Positions 17,486 through 27,294 are shown, counted from the stretch's first letter. The stretch: DNA of 64,000 nucleotides from Limnobacter sp. 130 (GCF_902506325.1 NZ_LR732328.1:1547071-1611070); one strand, 5' to 3'. The notes: generated by a model not told the origin, from the sequence alone. Translations and numbers: made by a program.

Positions 17486-19678
17486 CTACCCCAAAGCCTC
17501 ATTGATTTCACCTTGCGCTTTCAATTCTTCAAGCAGCAGGGCACGCACCACTTTTGTTTCAATGCTGTCGGGCTGCAGCAGATTCATGCGCTCAAGAAAT
17601 GGCTGGGCTGAAGCAGGGGGGTTGGCCGCAAGCAAAGCTTTCATGGCCAATTTCCATTTTGGTGTGCTCGCAGCACGCGCCTTTACTCGCTTCAAGGCTT
17701 TGGCCAGCGCCCACTCCACGGGCGTGAAGTCGCTTCCCAACGGAAAAGGAGCCAATACCCCTGAACCGACAAACTGACCCAAGCTAGAATTCAGCGCACC
17801 GGGGGTGTTATTCAAAAACTCAGCAGGAATTTCATAGTCAGATTCAATTTTTCCGGCCTTTTTGGCTTGCGCCAGCAAGTCCGCCTGAAAACGCGCATCC
17901 GCGATGTGGATCAAAGCCTTGGCCACCTGAGAATCCGACTTGCCCCGAAGATCGGCAACGCCATATTCGGTGACAACAATGTCGCGCAGGTGGCGCGGTA
18001 TGGTGCAATGTCCATAGCTGAAAACAATGTTGCTGCTTGGCGCATCGCCCTGCCCATTCTCCCGTACGGCACGAATCATCAAAATACTTCGACCCGTGGG
18101 CAACTTGTGGGCCATCGAGACAAAGTTGTACTGCCCCCCCACACCAGAGATCACTCGCCCGTCGTCCAAGCCATCTGACACCACGGCGCCACCCAAAGTC
18201 ACCATAATGCCGGTATTGATAAAACGGGCATGTGTGCGTTGTTCGCTATACAGCACGGGGTTCAAGTCGAGCTGGTTCACATGCTCCACGCCCAGCATGT
18301 GGATGGAATCACGTTCCGTCTCGGGCATGTTGCTTAATGTGGAGTACATCGAGCCTGGTCCCAAGAAGAAGCCTGCATGCAGCACAATGCCCTGCTTCAA
18401 ACTGCGGCCAAGACCACTGGCCTGCAATGCGATCCGGGTGGACTTGTCAGCGAAATTGGCCAGAACACGCTGACCGTTGGGCAGCACCAGCCATACCCCC
18501 TCATGCAACACGCCTTCCTTGAACAGGCCATGTTGTTTCAATACCGAGAAGTCATCGGGAGAAATTTCCCGAACTCCGATCTCGGCCAGATCATCCAGCA
18601 CGGTGGGCTCAAGTTGCTGCGGGTTACAGCGACCCAGGTTGATTAACTTTTGCAATGCCCAGTGCCCGTATACCTTGCGTTTTAAAACCCCGGTTTGCAT
18701 CAAATGCAAAAAGCCGTCCACAAACATTTCAGTGGCACCATAAAGCCCGCCATCAAATGGCGTGTGTCCGCCGATCTGCTCGGCAAATACCTGGCTGGCA
18801 TTGGGCCGGTTCAGCGCATTCAAAACGTTGCAGTAATTTGAATTGTCCGTTTGGCGCAAAGCCAGCGCATGTACTACGGCATCACCCAAAGCGCCAATGC
18901 CCACTTGCAGGGTGCCACCGTCTTTCACCAGTGCACTGGTGTAAAAACCCAAGGCATAATCGGCAAGGTCAACGGGCAACTTGGGTGTAGAAAACAAAGT
19001 GGTGTAGTAGCGCGAATGGTCAACCACCACATCGAAAACATTGGCTGGAACCACTGCGCTGTGCCCCATGAAGGGCAAACGTTGATTCACAACCCCCACT
19101 ACCAGGTGTGTGCGACCACTGGCCTGCAGCATGCGCACCAGCTCAATGGATGTGTCGGGGTTACAACTGAGTGAGTAATGCGTGGCCGGGCCATCGCCGG
19201 GCTTGCAAACAGCCTGCATGGTCAGGTTACAACCCATGTTGAAAATATCCCGGGCTGCAGTGGTGTAATTGGTGCTCACATAGTTTTGTTGAGCCGCCAA
19301 ATTGTTCATGCGGCTACCCGGTTTGAAGAAAAACTCCTGCACCTTCACATTGGCGGGCAATTGGCTGTTGGTCGCATCGACTGCATACAACAAGTCGGGG
19401 CAATCAGCCCACACACGTTCAACAAAAGGTGTCAGGAATGCTGCTTCTACGGCAGACCCAGCAACCGGCTTTTCCAGCGAAAGCGCGGTCAGTATGGTCA
19501 GGTTGATTGAAGGGTCGGCCTTGGCACGCAGATACAGTGCATTGATCAATTCGGGCGGTTTGCCCAAACCCAGCGGCAAACCAACTCGAATTTCCTTGCC
19601 CAGGCGCTGGATGATTTCATCCACACACTGCTCAATATGATCCAGAATCAAGGGCTTCGTTGTGCACTGTGTTGGCAT
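17486..19678 (-). CDS. Acetyl-CoA hydrolase/transferase family protein, long form
   Basis: A 730-residue protein with the CoA-transferase I fold. Family motifs include IGHTPFDGGLYGATEMFVDG and, near the C-terminus, VVTEYGVADLRGKSDSQVA, which marks the acetyl-CoA hydrolase C-terminal domain. Ordinary members are 430-550 residues; this one is longer at both ends. It should move CoA between carboxylic acids (for example acetyl-CoA and another acid) in the cytoplasm. It lies 15 bases after the PF10118 gene, so the two are probably co-transcribed. Confidence 0.82.
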   Translation of the reverse strand: MPTQCTTKPLILDHIEQCVDEIIQRLGKEIRVGLPLGLGKPPELINALYLRAKADPSINLTILTALSLEKPVAGSAVEAAFLTPFVERVWADCPDLLYAVDATNSQLPANVKVQEFFFKPGSRMNNLAAQQNYVSTNYTTAARDIFNMGCNLTMQAVCKPGDGPATHYSLSCNPDTSIELVRMLQASGRTHLVVGVVNQRLPFMGHSAVVPANVFDVVVDHSRYYTTLFSTPKLPVDLADYALGFYTSALVKDGGTLQVGIGALGDAVVHALALRQTDNSNYCNVLNALNRPNASQVFAEQIGGHTPFDGGLYGATEMFVDGFLHLMQTGVLKRKVYGHWALQKLINLGRCNPQQLEPTVLDDLAEIGVREISPDDFSVLKQHGLFKEGVLHEGVWLVLPNGQRVLANFADKSTRIALQASGLGRSLKQGIVLHAGFFLGPGSMYSTLSNMPETERDSIHMLGVEHVNQLDLNPVLYSEQRTHARFINTGIMVTLGGAVVSDGLDDGRVISGVGGQYNFVSMAHKLPTGRSILMIRAVRENGQGDAPSSNIVFSYGHCTIPRHLRDIVVTEYGVADLRGKSDSQVAKALIHIADARFQADLLAQAKKAGKIESDYEIPAEFLNNTPGALNSSLGQFVGSGVLAPFPLGSDFTPVEWALAKALKRVKARAASTPKWKLAMKALLAANPPASAQPFLERMNLLQPDSIETKVVRALLLEELKAQGEINEALG

Positions 19679-19693
19679 GAATTCTCGCTCAGT

Positions 19694-20659
19694 TTATGCG
19701 GCCACCTTCATGTTTGCGGCAATCGCGCTCGCAGCCAAAGCCGCTGGGGATTGGTCCAGATAAGCCTGGGCCATGTCTGTTGAACCTTCTTTTGAAGGAT
19801 CGTACCACGGGCTGAAATACGGCAGCTGTTGCAACACCAGCCACAGGGGGTTGGGCAGCAATTGCCTGCGCGAGGCCTTGAACCACTCCACCCACATCCA
19901 GGGTTTGTACACCGCAGGTTTTTTCTTCGCAAAACGGGGATCTTGCCCGGCAATATTCGCTGCGCCATCCACCCACAAACCAATAATCATGGGGACCACA
20001 ATCGCGGCCAGGTAATAACGCGACAAGTAATCCCCACCCAGGTGTTTGTACAGGTCGAAGGCAACACTTCGATGCTCCACTTCTTCGGCGCCATGCCAAC
20101 GAATCAGGTCCAGCATCACCTGGTCTGCGTTGATCTCGTCCCACTTTTTGTTTTCCAGCGCGTACATGCCCAAAACGCAAGTCATGTGTTCAATGGTTGC
20201 CACCAATCCCAAACGGGCCAGCATCCAACGGCGCTCTAAAAGCGCAGGTACTTTCTTTCCGAATGGCTTGTCATCCAGCACCACGTCAAACAACCATTTC
20301 ATCAATTGCTGGTTGCGTTCGGTGTTGATGCCCCGCGCAGCCAGATATTCCTCGGTGGCAGAACTGTGTCCGCGCGCATGCATGGCCTCTTGCTTGATAA
20401 AACCACGCACATCCTCTTTCAATTTTTCATCCGTCACGAAAGGCAACGCCTTGTTGTAAAGGCGGCAGAACCAAAACTCGCCAGCGGGCAAAATCAGGTT
20501 GATTTCATTGATGAAATAGCTGGAGAACGGCTCATTGGGTAACCAGTCGATCGGCGTTTCCGACCAGTCAAACTTCACATTGCGCTGTTTCAGTACGGTG
20601 TCTGTGTTCGACGCAGGACGCGCGGTTTTTTTTCGTGCAGCAGTGGTTGTGGCGGTCAT
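19694..20659 (-). CDS. PF10118-type metal-dependent hydrolase (ferritin-like)
   Basis: A 321-residue helical protein of the family annotated as predicted metal-dependent hydrolases (PF10118). Two E-x2-H-type motifs that could form a di-iron site are visible: FIKQEAMHARGHSSATEEYL and WHGAEEVEHRSVAFDLY. No reaction has been established for the family to my knowledge. An inverted repeat (20687-20706) lies just upstream and may be an operator. The start at 20659 is the first ATG. Confidence 0.8.
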   Translation of the reverse strand: MTATTTAARKKTARPASNTDTVLKQRNVKFDWSETPIDWLPNEPFSSYFINEINLILPAGEFWFCRLYNKALPFVTDEKLKEDVRGFIKQEAMHARGHSSATEEYLAARGINTERNQQLMKWLFDVVLDDKPFGKKVPALLERRWMLARLGLVATIEHMTCVLGMYALENKKWDEINADQVMLDLIRWHGAEEVEHRSVAFDLYKHLGGDYLSRYYLAAIVVPMIIGLWVDGAANIAGQDPRFAKKKPAVYKPWMWVEWFKASRRQLLPNPLWLVLQQLPYFSPWYDPSKEGSTDMAQAYLDQSPAALAASAIAANMKVAA

Positions 20660-20686
20660 GGTGGGTCTCCAACAGCTATGTTTAGG

Positions 20687-20706
20687 ATGACATTCTTTGA
20701 TGTCAT
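20687..20706. promoter_or_regulatory. Inverted repeat upstream of PF10118 gene
   Basis: ATGACAT-TCTTTG-ATGTCAT is a perfect 7-6-7 palindrome about 28 bases before the PF10118 start. A second, weaker one (GGTT-TGATCAT-AACC) follows at about 20707-20721. These look like transcription-factor sites; the factor is unknown. Confidence 0.4.
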
Positions 20707-20768
20707 GGTTTGATCATAACCGTGAAGTTACAGAACCGATAGGGGATTTGCTCTACCGCAGTGCGGCA

Positions 20769-20796
20769 AATCATGCAGCGTGAATGCTGCATGATT
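20769..20796. repeat. Perfect 11-bp inverted repeat downstream of yegP-like gene
   Basis: Arms AATCATGCAGC and GCTGCATGATT with a 6-base loop (GTGAAT). It is directly adjacent to a smaller CCGCA-G-TGCGG palindrome on its left. It lies 11 bases past the stop of the DUF1508 gene. No T-tract follows on either strand, so it is either a weak terminator, an mRNA-stabilising hairpin or a REP-like element. Confidence 0.5.
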
Positions 20797-20807
20797 CTCA
20801 CTCTATG

Positions 20808-21143
20808 TCAGGCTGTGGAATCCTTCACAGTCGTCGACTTGCCATTGGTTTTCACAGACTCAATGCCGTTGTCGCAGCCTGATTCTGTGGCATACATCTG
20901 GCTGGAACCAATAACCTGATGATTGGCAGCTTTCAAATTGAAATGATGCTTTCCGTTGGCAGCCACTTTTTTCTCGTAACGAGCGGCATCACCACAGTTT
21001 TTCTGAACTGATTCAATGCCGTTCTCAGCCGCTGCTCTGGTTTTGTACAGCTCGCTGGTCAAAATGGTTTCGTGGTTGCCTGCTTTCAACACAAACCTGA
21101 ACTGACCATCGCTGCTTTTGCTCAAATCAAAATAACCTGCCAT
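20808..21143 (-). CDS. YegP-like DUF1508 protein
   Basis: A 111-residue protein made of two DUF1508 repeats: YFDLSKSSDGQFRFVLKAGN...GIESVQKN and YEKKVAANGKHHFNLKAANH...GIESVKTN. It is a small cytoplasmic protein of unknown function, widespread in proteobacteria. The ATG at 21143 is preceded by AGGAG at a 7-base distance and fixes the start. A TGGGTTAACCCA palindrome at 21180-21191 lies in its promoter region. Confidence 0.85.
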   Translation of the reverse strand: MAGYFDLSKSSDGQFRFVLKAGNHETILTSELYKTRAAAENGIESVQKNCGDAARYEKKVAANGKHHFNLKAANHQVIGSSQMYATESGCDNGIESVKTNGKSTTVKDSTA

Positions 21144-21233
21144 CTCCAACTCCTTTGCATGAATTATTGGTAAATGCTGTGGGTTAACCCAATTTGGTTA
21201 TATCACAGGCCGGTGAAAGTTCAATACATAAAG

Positions 21234-21266
21234 CAAAAACGGCGGCCAGTTGCCCGGTCGCCGTTT
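21234..21266 (-). terminator. Intrinsic terminator of the RND efflux operon
   Basis: On the minus strand, a stem with AAACGGCG / CGCCGTTT outer arms and a G+C-rich inner part is followed by TTTTT. It lies 24 bases after the stop of the outer-membrane channel gene and closes the three-gene efflux operon. Confidence 0.8.
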
Positions 21267-21289
21267 GACTATTAACTTCAATTAAAAGC

Positions 21290-22735
21290 TTATTCCTTCA
21301 AGGCCACTTGGTCGGCATTAAAGCCACCGCCCAAGGCGCGAATCATGGCCAGGGTTGCACCCTGCTGGCTTTGCCAGGCCGAGGCCCAGCTTAGCTGTGC
21401 ATTCAGCAAATTACGCTGGGCGTCCAGCAATTCAAGCTGATTGGCCACGCCATTGTCTACGCGCAATTGCGCCAAACGCACCACCTGGGTCAGGGTTTGA
21501 ACCTGCTCCTGACGGGCTTGCAGCCGCTCGCGGGCTTCACGTTGTGCCACGATGGCGTCGTAAATTTCCTGGAATGCCCTTCGAACACTCGCTTCGTATT
21601 GCAACACGGTTTGATTGCGGCGAGCAATGGCCGCATCTCGTTCATTCGTCAAACGACCTGCCTGGAAAATAGGCTGCGTGATCTGTGACTGAAAACTCCA
21701 GATGCGAGCCGGGCCACTGAACAAATCGCTCAGATCAGCACTTTCCCGACCACCGAACGCACTCAAACCAATGGTGGGAAAAAAGGCTTTGCGTGCCGCT
21801 TCAAGATTGGCCTCACCGGCCAGCAATTGTTGTTCAGCAGCAGCCAGGTCGGGGCGGCGCAACAGCAATTCGGAGGGTGTGTTCTCCGGCAAAATGAACA
21901 GGGTAGTCAAGTTCAGGTTGTCGACACCCAACGGTGGCAATTCAGGGGTGTTTCCACCCACAATCACCGCCAGTGCGTTTTCAGCTCGGGACAACTGCTC
22001 ACGGGTATCGGGCAACTGCGCACGCACCGCCAACAACTCCGCTTCCGTTTGGCGCAATTGCAACTCATTGCTCAAACCCACGTCGTAACGTTGCTTGGCC
22101 AGCTTGTAGGCGGAATCGCGGCTTTCCAGTGTTTGTTCCAGCACTTTCACCTGAAGGCGTAGTACACGCACCTGGGTGTGCAAGGAAGCAGCGGTTGCGG
22201 CAACACTTAAACGAGCGCCACGCACGTTGTAGCCTTGCTGCATAAAACTGGCACGTGCTGAGTCTTCGAGCGCACCAATTCGGCCCCACAGGTCCAGTTC
22301 CCAACTGGCACCGACGCCAATCTGATTGCTTTGATACACGTTCTGACCACCAAACACAGGCACGTTACCGGCCTGCGAAGGGCGGTTGCGGCCACTGGTG
22401 AACTGACCAAAAATAGAAGGCCATTGCTGCGATTTGGCGATGCCAAGCACCGCACCCGCTTCATTCAACCGTTCATTGGCAAGGCGCACATCGGTGTTGT
22501 TCTTCAAGGCCTGCTCAACCACGGCAATCAAACTGGAATCACCCAACAGTGACCACCACGCCTCGTTTTGAACATCCTTCATGCCGATGCCCTTGACGTT
22601 GTCCGGCACCACAACCTCAACGGGCTGCTCGGGCTTGGCGGTGAATTTTTCCAGCAAAGGAATGCTGGATGCACAGCCGGTCAAGGCCAGGGTCAAACCC
22701 AAGGCAATTGCTGTTTTTGGAAGGGTTTTAAACAT
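21290..22735 (-). CDS. RND efflux outer-membrane channel lipoprotein (NodT/OprM family)
   Basis: A 481-residue lipoprotein with signal MFKTLPKTAIALGLTLALTGC and a double TolC/OEP repeat. Motifs such as ASWELDLWGRIGALEDSARA and LLLRRPDLAAAEQQLLAGEANLEAA are standard for the NodT/OprM subfamily. It forms the trimeric outer-membrane duct of the pump. Its start overlaps the end of the permease gene by eight bases; a longer frame upstream lies inside the permease and has no signal peptide. It is the last gene of the operon. Confidence 0.93.
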   Translation of the reverse strand: MFKTLPKTAIALGLTLALTGCASSIPLLEKFTAKPEQPVEVVVPDNVKGIGMKDVQNEAWWSLLGDSSLIAVVEQALKNNTDVRLANERLNEAGAVLGIAKSQQWPSIFGQFTSGRNRPSQAGNVPVFGGQNVYQSNQIGVGASWELDLWGRIGALEDSARASFMQQGYNVRGARLSVAATAASLHTQVRVLRLQVKVLEQTLESRDSAYKLAKQRYDVGLSNELQLRQTEAELLAVRAQLPDTREQLSRAENALAVIVGGNTPELPPLGVDNLNLTTLFILPENTPSELLLRRPDLAAAEQQLLAGEANLEAARKAFFPTIGLSAFGGRESADLSDLFSGPARIWSFQSQITQPIFQAGRLTNERDAAIARRNQTVLQYEASVRRAFQEIYDAIVAQREARERLQARQEQVQTLTQVVRLAQLRVDNGVANQLELLDAQRNLLNAQLSWASAWQSQQGATLAMIRALGGGFNADQVALKE

Positions 22736-25700
22736 GCTCGCCCCCTTTGTTCGTTGTAGATTGATTGGATGAATCATTTGCTTCCTCTTCATCACCATGG
22801 TGTCGCCCACCTTTCTCACTTCTGTCAATCAGACGGTAAAACAGGGGCACAAAGAAAATGGCCAGCAGGGTAGCTGCGGTCATGCCACCCATGACACCGG
22901 TACCCACCGCAGTACGTGCGCCAGCACCAGCGCCGCTGGAAAACGCCAGCGGAACCACACCTAGAATAAACGCAAACGAGGTCATCAGGATTGGGCGGAA
23001 CCGCAAACGGGCCGCTTCCAGAGAAGCATCAAGGGCGCTCATGCCTTCTTCACGTTTCAACACAGCAAACTCGACGATCAAAATTGCGTTCTTCGCAGCC
23101 AGACCCAACAAGGTCACCAAGCCGATCTGGAAGTACACATCGTTGGTCATGTCGCGCATCCACACAGCCAGCAGCGCGCCGAATATGCCGAAAGGCATGG
23201 CCAACAGCACCGAAAACGGCAAGGTCCACTTTTCATACTGGGCAGCCAGAATCAGGAACACCATCAGTGCACCCAAAATCAACGCGAAGCTCGATGATCC
23301 TGCTGAACGCTTTTCCTGAAAGGACGCGCCTGAAAAGTCATAACTGAAATCATCGGGCAACACTTCGGCTGCAATGTCTTCAATGGCTTTAATGGCCTCG
23401 CCAGAGCTGATCCCTGGTGCGCCACTGCCCAACAGTTTCACTGCAGGCAGATTGTTGAAACGCTCCAAAGTTTCCGGGCCTTGTGAAAACTCCACCTTGG
23501 CGAATGCCGAAATGGGGATCATCTCGCCTTTGTTGGAACGCACGTACATATTGCCAATGTCAGTCGGGCTTTTGCGGTATTGCGCATCGGCCGACATCAG
23601 CACCTGCCAGGTGCGACCAAACTTGTTGAAGTCGTTCACATAGTAAGTCCCCAAGCTTGCAGACAAAGTATCAAACACCTCATTGATGTTCACACCCATG
23701 GCGCGCGCACGTTCACGATCCACATCCACATAAAGCTGCGGAGTACCCGGGCGCCACAAGGTTTGAACACCCGCAAGGCGTGGATCTGCATTGGCTTTGG
23801 CAATAAAGTCGTTCATGACCTTGGCCAATTCGGCCGAGCCGCCTTCACCCCGGTTTTGAATGTAAAACTCAAAGCCACCGGCATTGCCCAAACCGAAAAT
23901 GGGCGGTGGTGCAAATGCCAGCACCAAACCTTCTTGAATACCGGCTGTGCGGCCGAACAGTTCACCCACCAGGTCTTTGGTCACAGCCTCGCGTTCATCC
24001 CAATGGCGCTGGGTCACGAACATGGTGGCGGCGTTGTTCTTGAAGCTACCGCCCAAAAAGTCGAAGCCGGTAAACGCCACAGAATATTCATTGGCCGGGT
24101 TGGCTGCCACTGCATCCACCACTTCGGCCACTACTTTGTCGGTGCGCTGCAAGGTTGCGCCATCGGGCAAAAACACCGCTGCAATAAAGTAGCCTTGGTC
24201 TTCATCGGGCACCAGTGAACCCGGTGTGGCCCTGAACAAACCGGCAGTCACCACCAGCATCACCAAGAACAGACCGATACCAATGGCTGGGCGCATGCTG
24301 ATGAACTTCACACCACCCACATAGCGGGTGGTTACGCGTGCAAACCAATTGTTGAATGCCGTGAAAAACCTGCCTGGCTTTTTGTGTTCATGCTTCAACA
24401 TCAACACACACAATGCGGGGGTTAATGTCAACGCCACCACGCCGGAAACAATCACCGCGATAGAAATCGTGATTGCAAACTGACGATACAACTCACCGGT
24501 CAAACCACCCAGAAAACCAATTGGAATAAACACGGCCGACAACACCAACACAATGGCAACCACCGGGCCGGTTACTTCCTGCATGGCCTTAATGGCGGCT
24601 TTGCGGGCGCTTAAACCCTCCTCGTGCATAATACGCTCAACGTTCTCCAGCACCACAATGGCATCGTCCACCACAATACCAATGGCCAGCACCATGCCAA
24701 ACAGTGTCAACGTGTTGATCGAATACCCCAGCACATACAAACCAGCAAAGGCACCCAGCAAAGAAACCGGCACTGCCATGATAGGAATCAATGTGGCACG
24801 CCAGTTTTGCAGAAATACATACACCACGATGAACACCAGAATCATCGCTTCAACCAGCGTTTTTACAACCTCACGAATCGACACCTCAACAAAGCGTGTG
24901 GTGTCATAGGGCACCGCATAATCCAGCCCCTCCGGGAAATCTGCTGCAATGTCATCCACCGTGCCTTGTACGGTTTTTGCTACCTCCAGCGCATTGGCGC
25001 CTGGCTGCAAGAACACGCCCACCAGTGTGGCTGGCTTGCCATTGATACGACCGGTGAAGTCGTAGTCTTTCGAGCCCAGTTCAACGCGGGCCACGTCTTT
25101 AAGACGCAATGAAGAACCGTCGGCATTCACCCGAATCAGGACGTTTTCAAATTCTTCAACATCTTGCAGGCGACCTTGCGCCGTAATGGTGTACACCAGC
25201 TCCTGACCATTGTTGTTGGGCGCCTGGCCCACTTTGCCTGCGGCAAACTGGGCGTTCTGCTCATTCAACGCGGCAGCAATGTCGCCCGCTGTCAGCTTCA
25301 ACTGGGCCATGCGATCAGGCTTGATCCAAATACGCATCGCGTAGTCTTTCGCACCAAAAATCTGCACATTGGTGGTACCGGGAATTCGCTTGATGCGGTC
25401 GAGCACGTTCAAGGTCACGTAGTTCGAGGTGTAGAAGTCGTCGAAACGGCCGTCTTCAGAATAAAACGCCAACACCTGCAGGAATGACGAAGAACCCTTG
25501 TTCACAGTCACACCCTGCCTGCGCACTTCCTGCGGCAAAATGTTCTCAACCTGCTTCACCCGGTTGTTCACGTTCAGTGCGGCCTGGTCGGGGTCTGTAC
25601 CAATCTCGAACGTAACCACAATTTCAACCACGCCACTGCTGGCCGAAGTTGAACTCATGTACATCATGTTCTCAACACCATTGATGGCATTTTCAATGGG

Positions 25701-25892
25701 CGCAGCCACAGTACTGGCAATTACCTCGGCCGAGGCACCAGGATACACAGCGCGCACCTGCACCACGGGCGGTGCAATTTCAGGGTACTGCGCAATCGGC
25801 AAACCACGCATGGCGGCCAAACCCGCCAGAATGATAAAAATGGACAACACGGCCGCAAACACAGGCCGGTCGATAAAGAATTTTGAAAACAT
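22728..25892 (-). CDS. RND multidrug efflux permease (AcrB/MexB-like, HAE1)
   Basis: A 1054-residue inner-membrane pump. Twelve membrane segments and two large periplasmic loops fit HAE1 permeases. The proton-relay motif GIVVDDAIVVLENVERI in helix 4 carries both aspartates. The N-terminus MFSKFFIDRPVFAAVLSI is typical. It works as a trimer that takes hydrophobic drugs, solvents or lipids from the periplasm and inner leaflet. It starts ten bases after the adaptor gene. The substrate range cannot be read from sequence. Confidence 0.95.
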   Translation of the reverse strand: MFSKFFIDRPVFAAVLSIFIILAGLAAMRGLPIAQYPEIAPPVVQVRAVYPGASAEVIASTVAAPIENAINGVENMMYMSSTSASSGVVEIVVTFEIGTDPDQAALNVNNRVKQVENILPQEVRRQGVTVNKGSSSFLQVLAFYSEDGRFDDFYTSNYVTLNVLDRIKRIPGTTNVQIFGAKDYAMRIWIKPDRMAQLKLTAGDIAAALNEQNAQFAAGKVGQAPNNNGQELVYTITAQGRLQDVEEFENVLIRVNADGSSLRLKDVARVELGSKDYDFTGRINGKPATLVGVFLQPGANALEVAKTVQGTVDDIAADFPEGLDYAVPYDTTRFVEVSIREVVKTLVEAMILVFIVVYVFLQNWRATLIPIMAVPVSLLGAFAGLYVLGYSINTLTLFGMVLAIGIVVDDAIVVLENVERIMHEEGLSARKAAIKAMQEVTGPVVAIVLVLSAVFIPIGFLGGLTGELYRQFAITISIAVIVSGVVALTLTPALCVLMLKHEHKKPGRFFTAFNNWFARVTTRYVGGVKFISMRPAIGIGLFLVMLVVTAGLFRATPGSLVPDEDQGYFIAAVFLPDGATLQRTDKVVAEVVDAVAANPANEYSVAFTGFDFLGGSFKNNAATMFVTQRHWDEREAVTKDLVGELFGRTAGIQEGLVLAFAPPPIFGLGNAGGFEFYIQNRGEGGSAELAKVMNDFIAKANADPRLAGVQTLWRPGTPQLYVDVDRERARAMGVNINEVFDTLSASLGTYYVNDFNKFGRTWQVLMSADAQYRKSPTDIGNMYVRSNKGEMIPISAFAKVEFSQGPETLERFNNLPAVKLLGSGAPGISSGEAIKAIEDIAAEVLPDDFSYDFSGASFQEKRSAGSSSFALILGALMVFLILAAQYEKWTLPFSVLLAMPFGIFGALLAVWMRDMTNDVYFQIGLVTLLGLAAKNAILIVEFAVLKREEGMSALDASLEAARLRFRPILMTSFAFILGVVPLAFSSGAGAGARTAVGTGVMGGMTAATLLAIFFVPLFYRLIDRSEKGGRHHGDEEEANDSSNQSTTNKGGEHV

Positions 25893-25902
25893 GTGTTACC
25901 CC

Positions 25903-27171
25903 TTATTGCTTCTGCTCAGTGGCTGCTGGCGCTGCAGCAGCGGCCTCGGCAGGCGCAGGCTGCGTATCGGCGCCTGCAATCACGGGTTTTACGGGTGTAC
26001 CAGGGGGCGCTTTCATGAATCCGTCGGTGATCACTTTGTCGCCTGCAACCAAACCATCCGTGATTACCCATTGATCACCCTTCCACTGGGCAACTTGCAC
26101 GGGACGCGGAGCCACTGTGTTTTCAGGACTAACAGTCATCACAACCTTGCCGCCGGCCGGGTTTTCAAGCACGGCGCGCTGGGGCAACAACACGGCATTT
26201 TTTTGCACAGCGCCGCTGACGCGCACGCGCACAAACTGCCCCGGACTCAGCACTTCTTTCTGATTGGCCAGCACCGCACGCGCATCTACGGTGCCAGTGG
26301 CCGGGTTCACACGCACATCCTGAAAGCCCAGCTTCGCCTTAAAGCCCATGGGCTTGCCATCGGCACCCAGCACTTCCACCACCAGATCGCCGTTGCTCAG
26401 GCTGATCTCACCGCTGGCAATGCCTTTGCGCAATTGCTCATGATCCTTTTCAGGAATACCAAAATTCACATACACCTGATCAATCTGGGTTACCGTGGTC
26501 AACAACTCGGAGGGACCCGATACAAAACTGCCCTCGGAATACTGCGAGCGACTGGCAAATCCATTCACGGGCGATTCAACCCGCGCATATTCCAGATTCA
26601 AACGCGCAGTGCGCACGGCAGCACTGGCCACCAGCAAATCGGCCTTGGCCACTTCAAATGCGGATTGCGCATTGTCCAGTTCCGATTGGGAAACAGCCTT
26701 GCTGTCTGCCAAAGGCAAAACACGTTTGTAATCGCGCTCGGCCTGAGCTGCGCGAACCTTGGCTGCATTTTCATCGGCCAAAGCACGGGCCAGTGCAGTT
26801 TGGTAAGGGGCGTTGTCCAGGCTGTACAAAGATTGCCCTTTCTTCACGCGACCACCTTCCTCGAACAGACGGCGTTCGATAATACCCGCCACGCGGGCGC
26901 GAATTTCAACCTCGCGCAGGCCTGCAATTTGCGCAGGGTATTCATAGGTCAGTTCGAGTGCTTCGGTTTTCACCTCGACAACGGGTACAGGTGCGGCCTG
27001 GCCGGCACCGGGACCACCAGGCGCTTGTGCATCGGCACCCTGGCCGCAGCCCAGCAGCAAAGCGCTGGACAGAACAGTCACCAGCAGCGCAGGCAGAAGG
27101 GTGGCTCCTGCAAATGCGCGGCTGTAAGGGGAAGCTTGAGTTTGCTTTGAATTCAATGAGTTGCTGTGCAT
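25903..27171 (-). CDS. RND efflux periplasmic adaptor (AcrA/MexA-like)
   Basis: A 422-residue membrane-fusion protein with a lipoprotein signal (VLSSALLLGCG), a lipoyl-like half (EIRARVAGIIERRLFEEGGRVKKGQSLYSLD), a helical hairpin and a beta-barrel/membrane-proximal domain. It bridges the permease and the outer-membrane channel. It is the first gene of the operon, divergent from the TetR regulator across a 123-base region that holds an AcrR-like palindrome. The C-terminus is Ala/Pro-rich. Confidence 0.93.
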   Translation of the reverse strand: MHSNSLNSKQTQASPYSRAFAGATLLPALLVTVLSSALLLGCGQGADAQAPGGPGAGQAAPVPVVEVKTEALELTYEYPAQIAGLREVEIRARVAGIIERRLFEEGGRVKKGQSLYSLDNAPYQTALARALADENAAKVRAAQAERDYKRVLPLADSKAVSQSELDNAQSAFEVAKADLLVASAAVRTARLNLEYARVESPVNGFASRSQYSEGSFVSGPSELLTTVTQIDQVYVNFGIPEKDHEQLRKGIASGEISLSNGDLVVEVLGADGKPMGFKAKLGFQDVRVNPATGTVDARAVLANQKEVLSPGQFVRVRVSGAVQKNAVLLPQRAVLENPAGGKVVMTVSPENTVAPRPVQVAQWKGDQWVITDGLVAGDKVITDGFMKAPPGTPVKPVIAGADTQPAPAEAAAAAPAATEQKQ

Positions 27172-27243
27172 GATGTGTGCCCTGTACTATCCTTGTGGGA
27201 ATTTTTCGGGGTTGATTTAATGACCGAGAAGTCAGATAATACA

Positions 27244-27263
27244 TACATACACGAGTGTATGTA
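27244..27263. promoter_or_regulatory. AcrR-like operator between efflux operon and tetR gene
   Basis: TACATACAC-GA-GTGTATGTA is a perfect 9-2-9 palindrome in the divergent region. The outer arms TACATAC / GTATGTA match the outer arms of the known E. coli AcrR site, with a 20-base instead of 24-base total. It is well placed to repress both the pump and the regulator gene. Confidence 0.8.
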
Positions 27264-27294
27264 AATAATTTTTTTCAATTTGGCGTAGACGATT

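Noticed and set aside
25498-27150. Long plus-strand open frame (550 codons) opposite the RND adaptor and permease
   Set aside because: It is antisense to two firmly identified genes, has no ribosome binding site or recognisable domain and a composition typical of a codon shadow.
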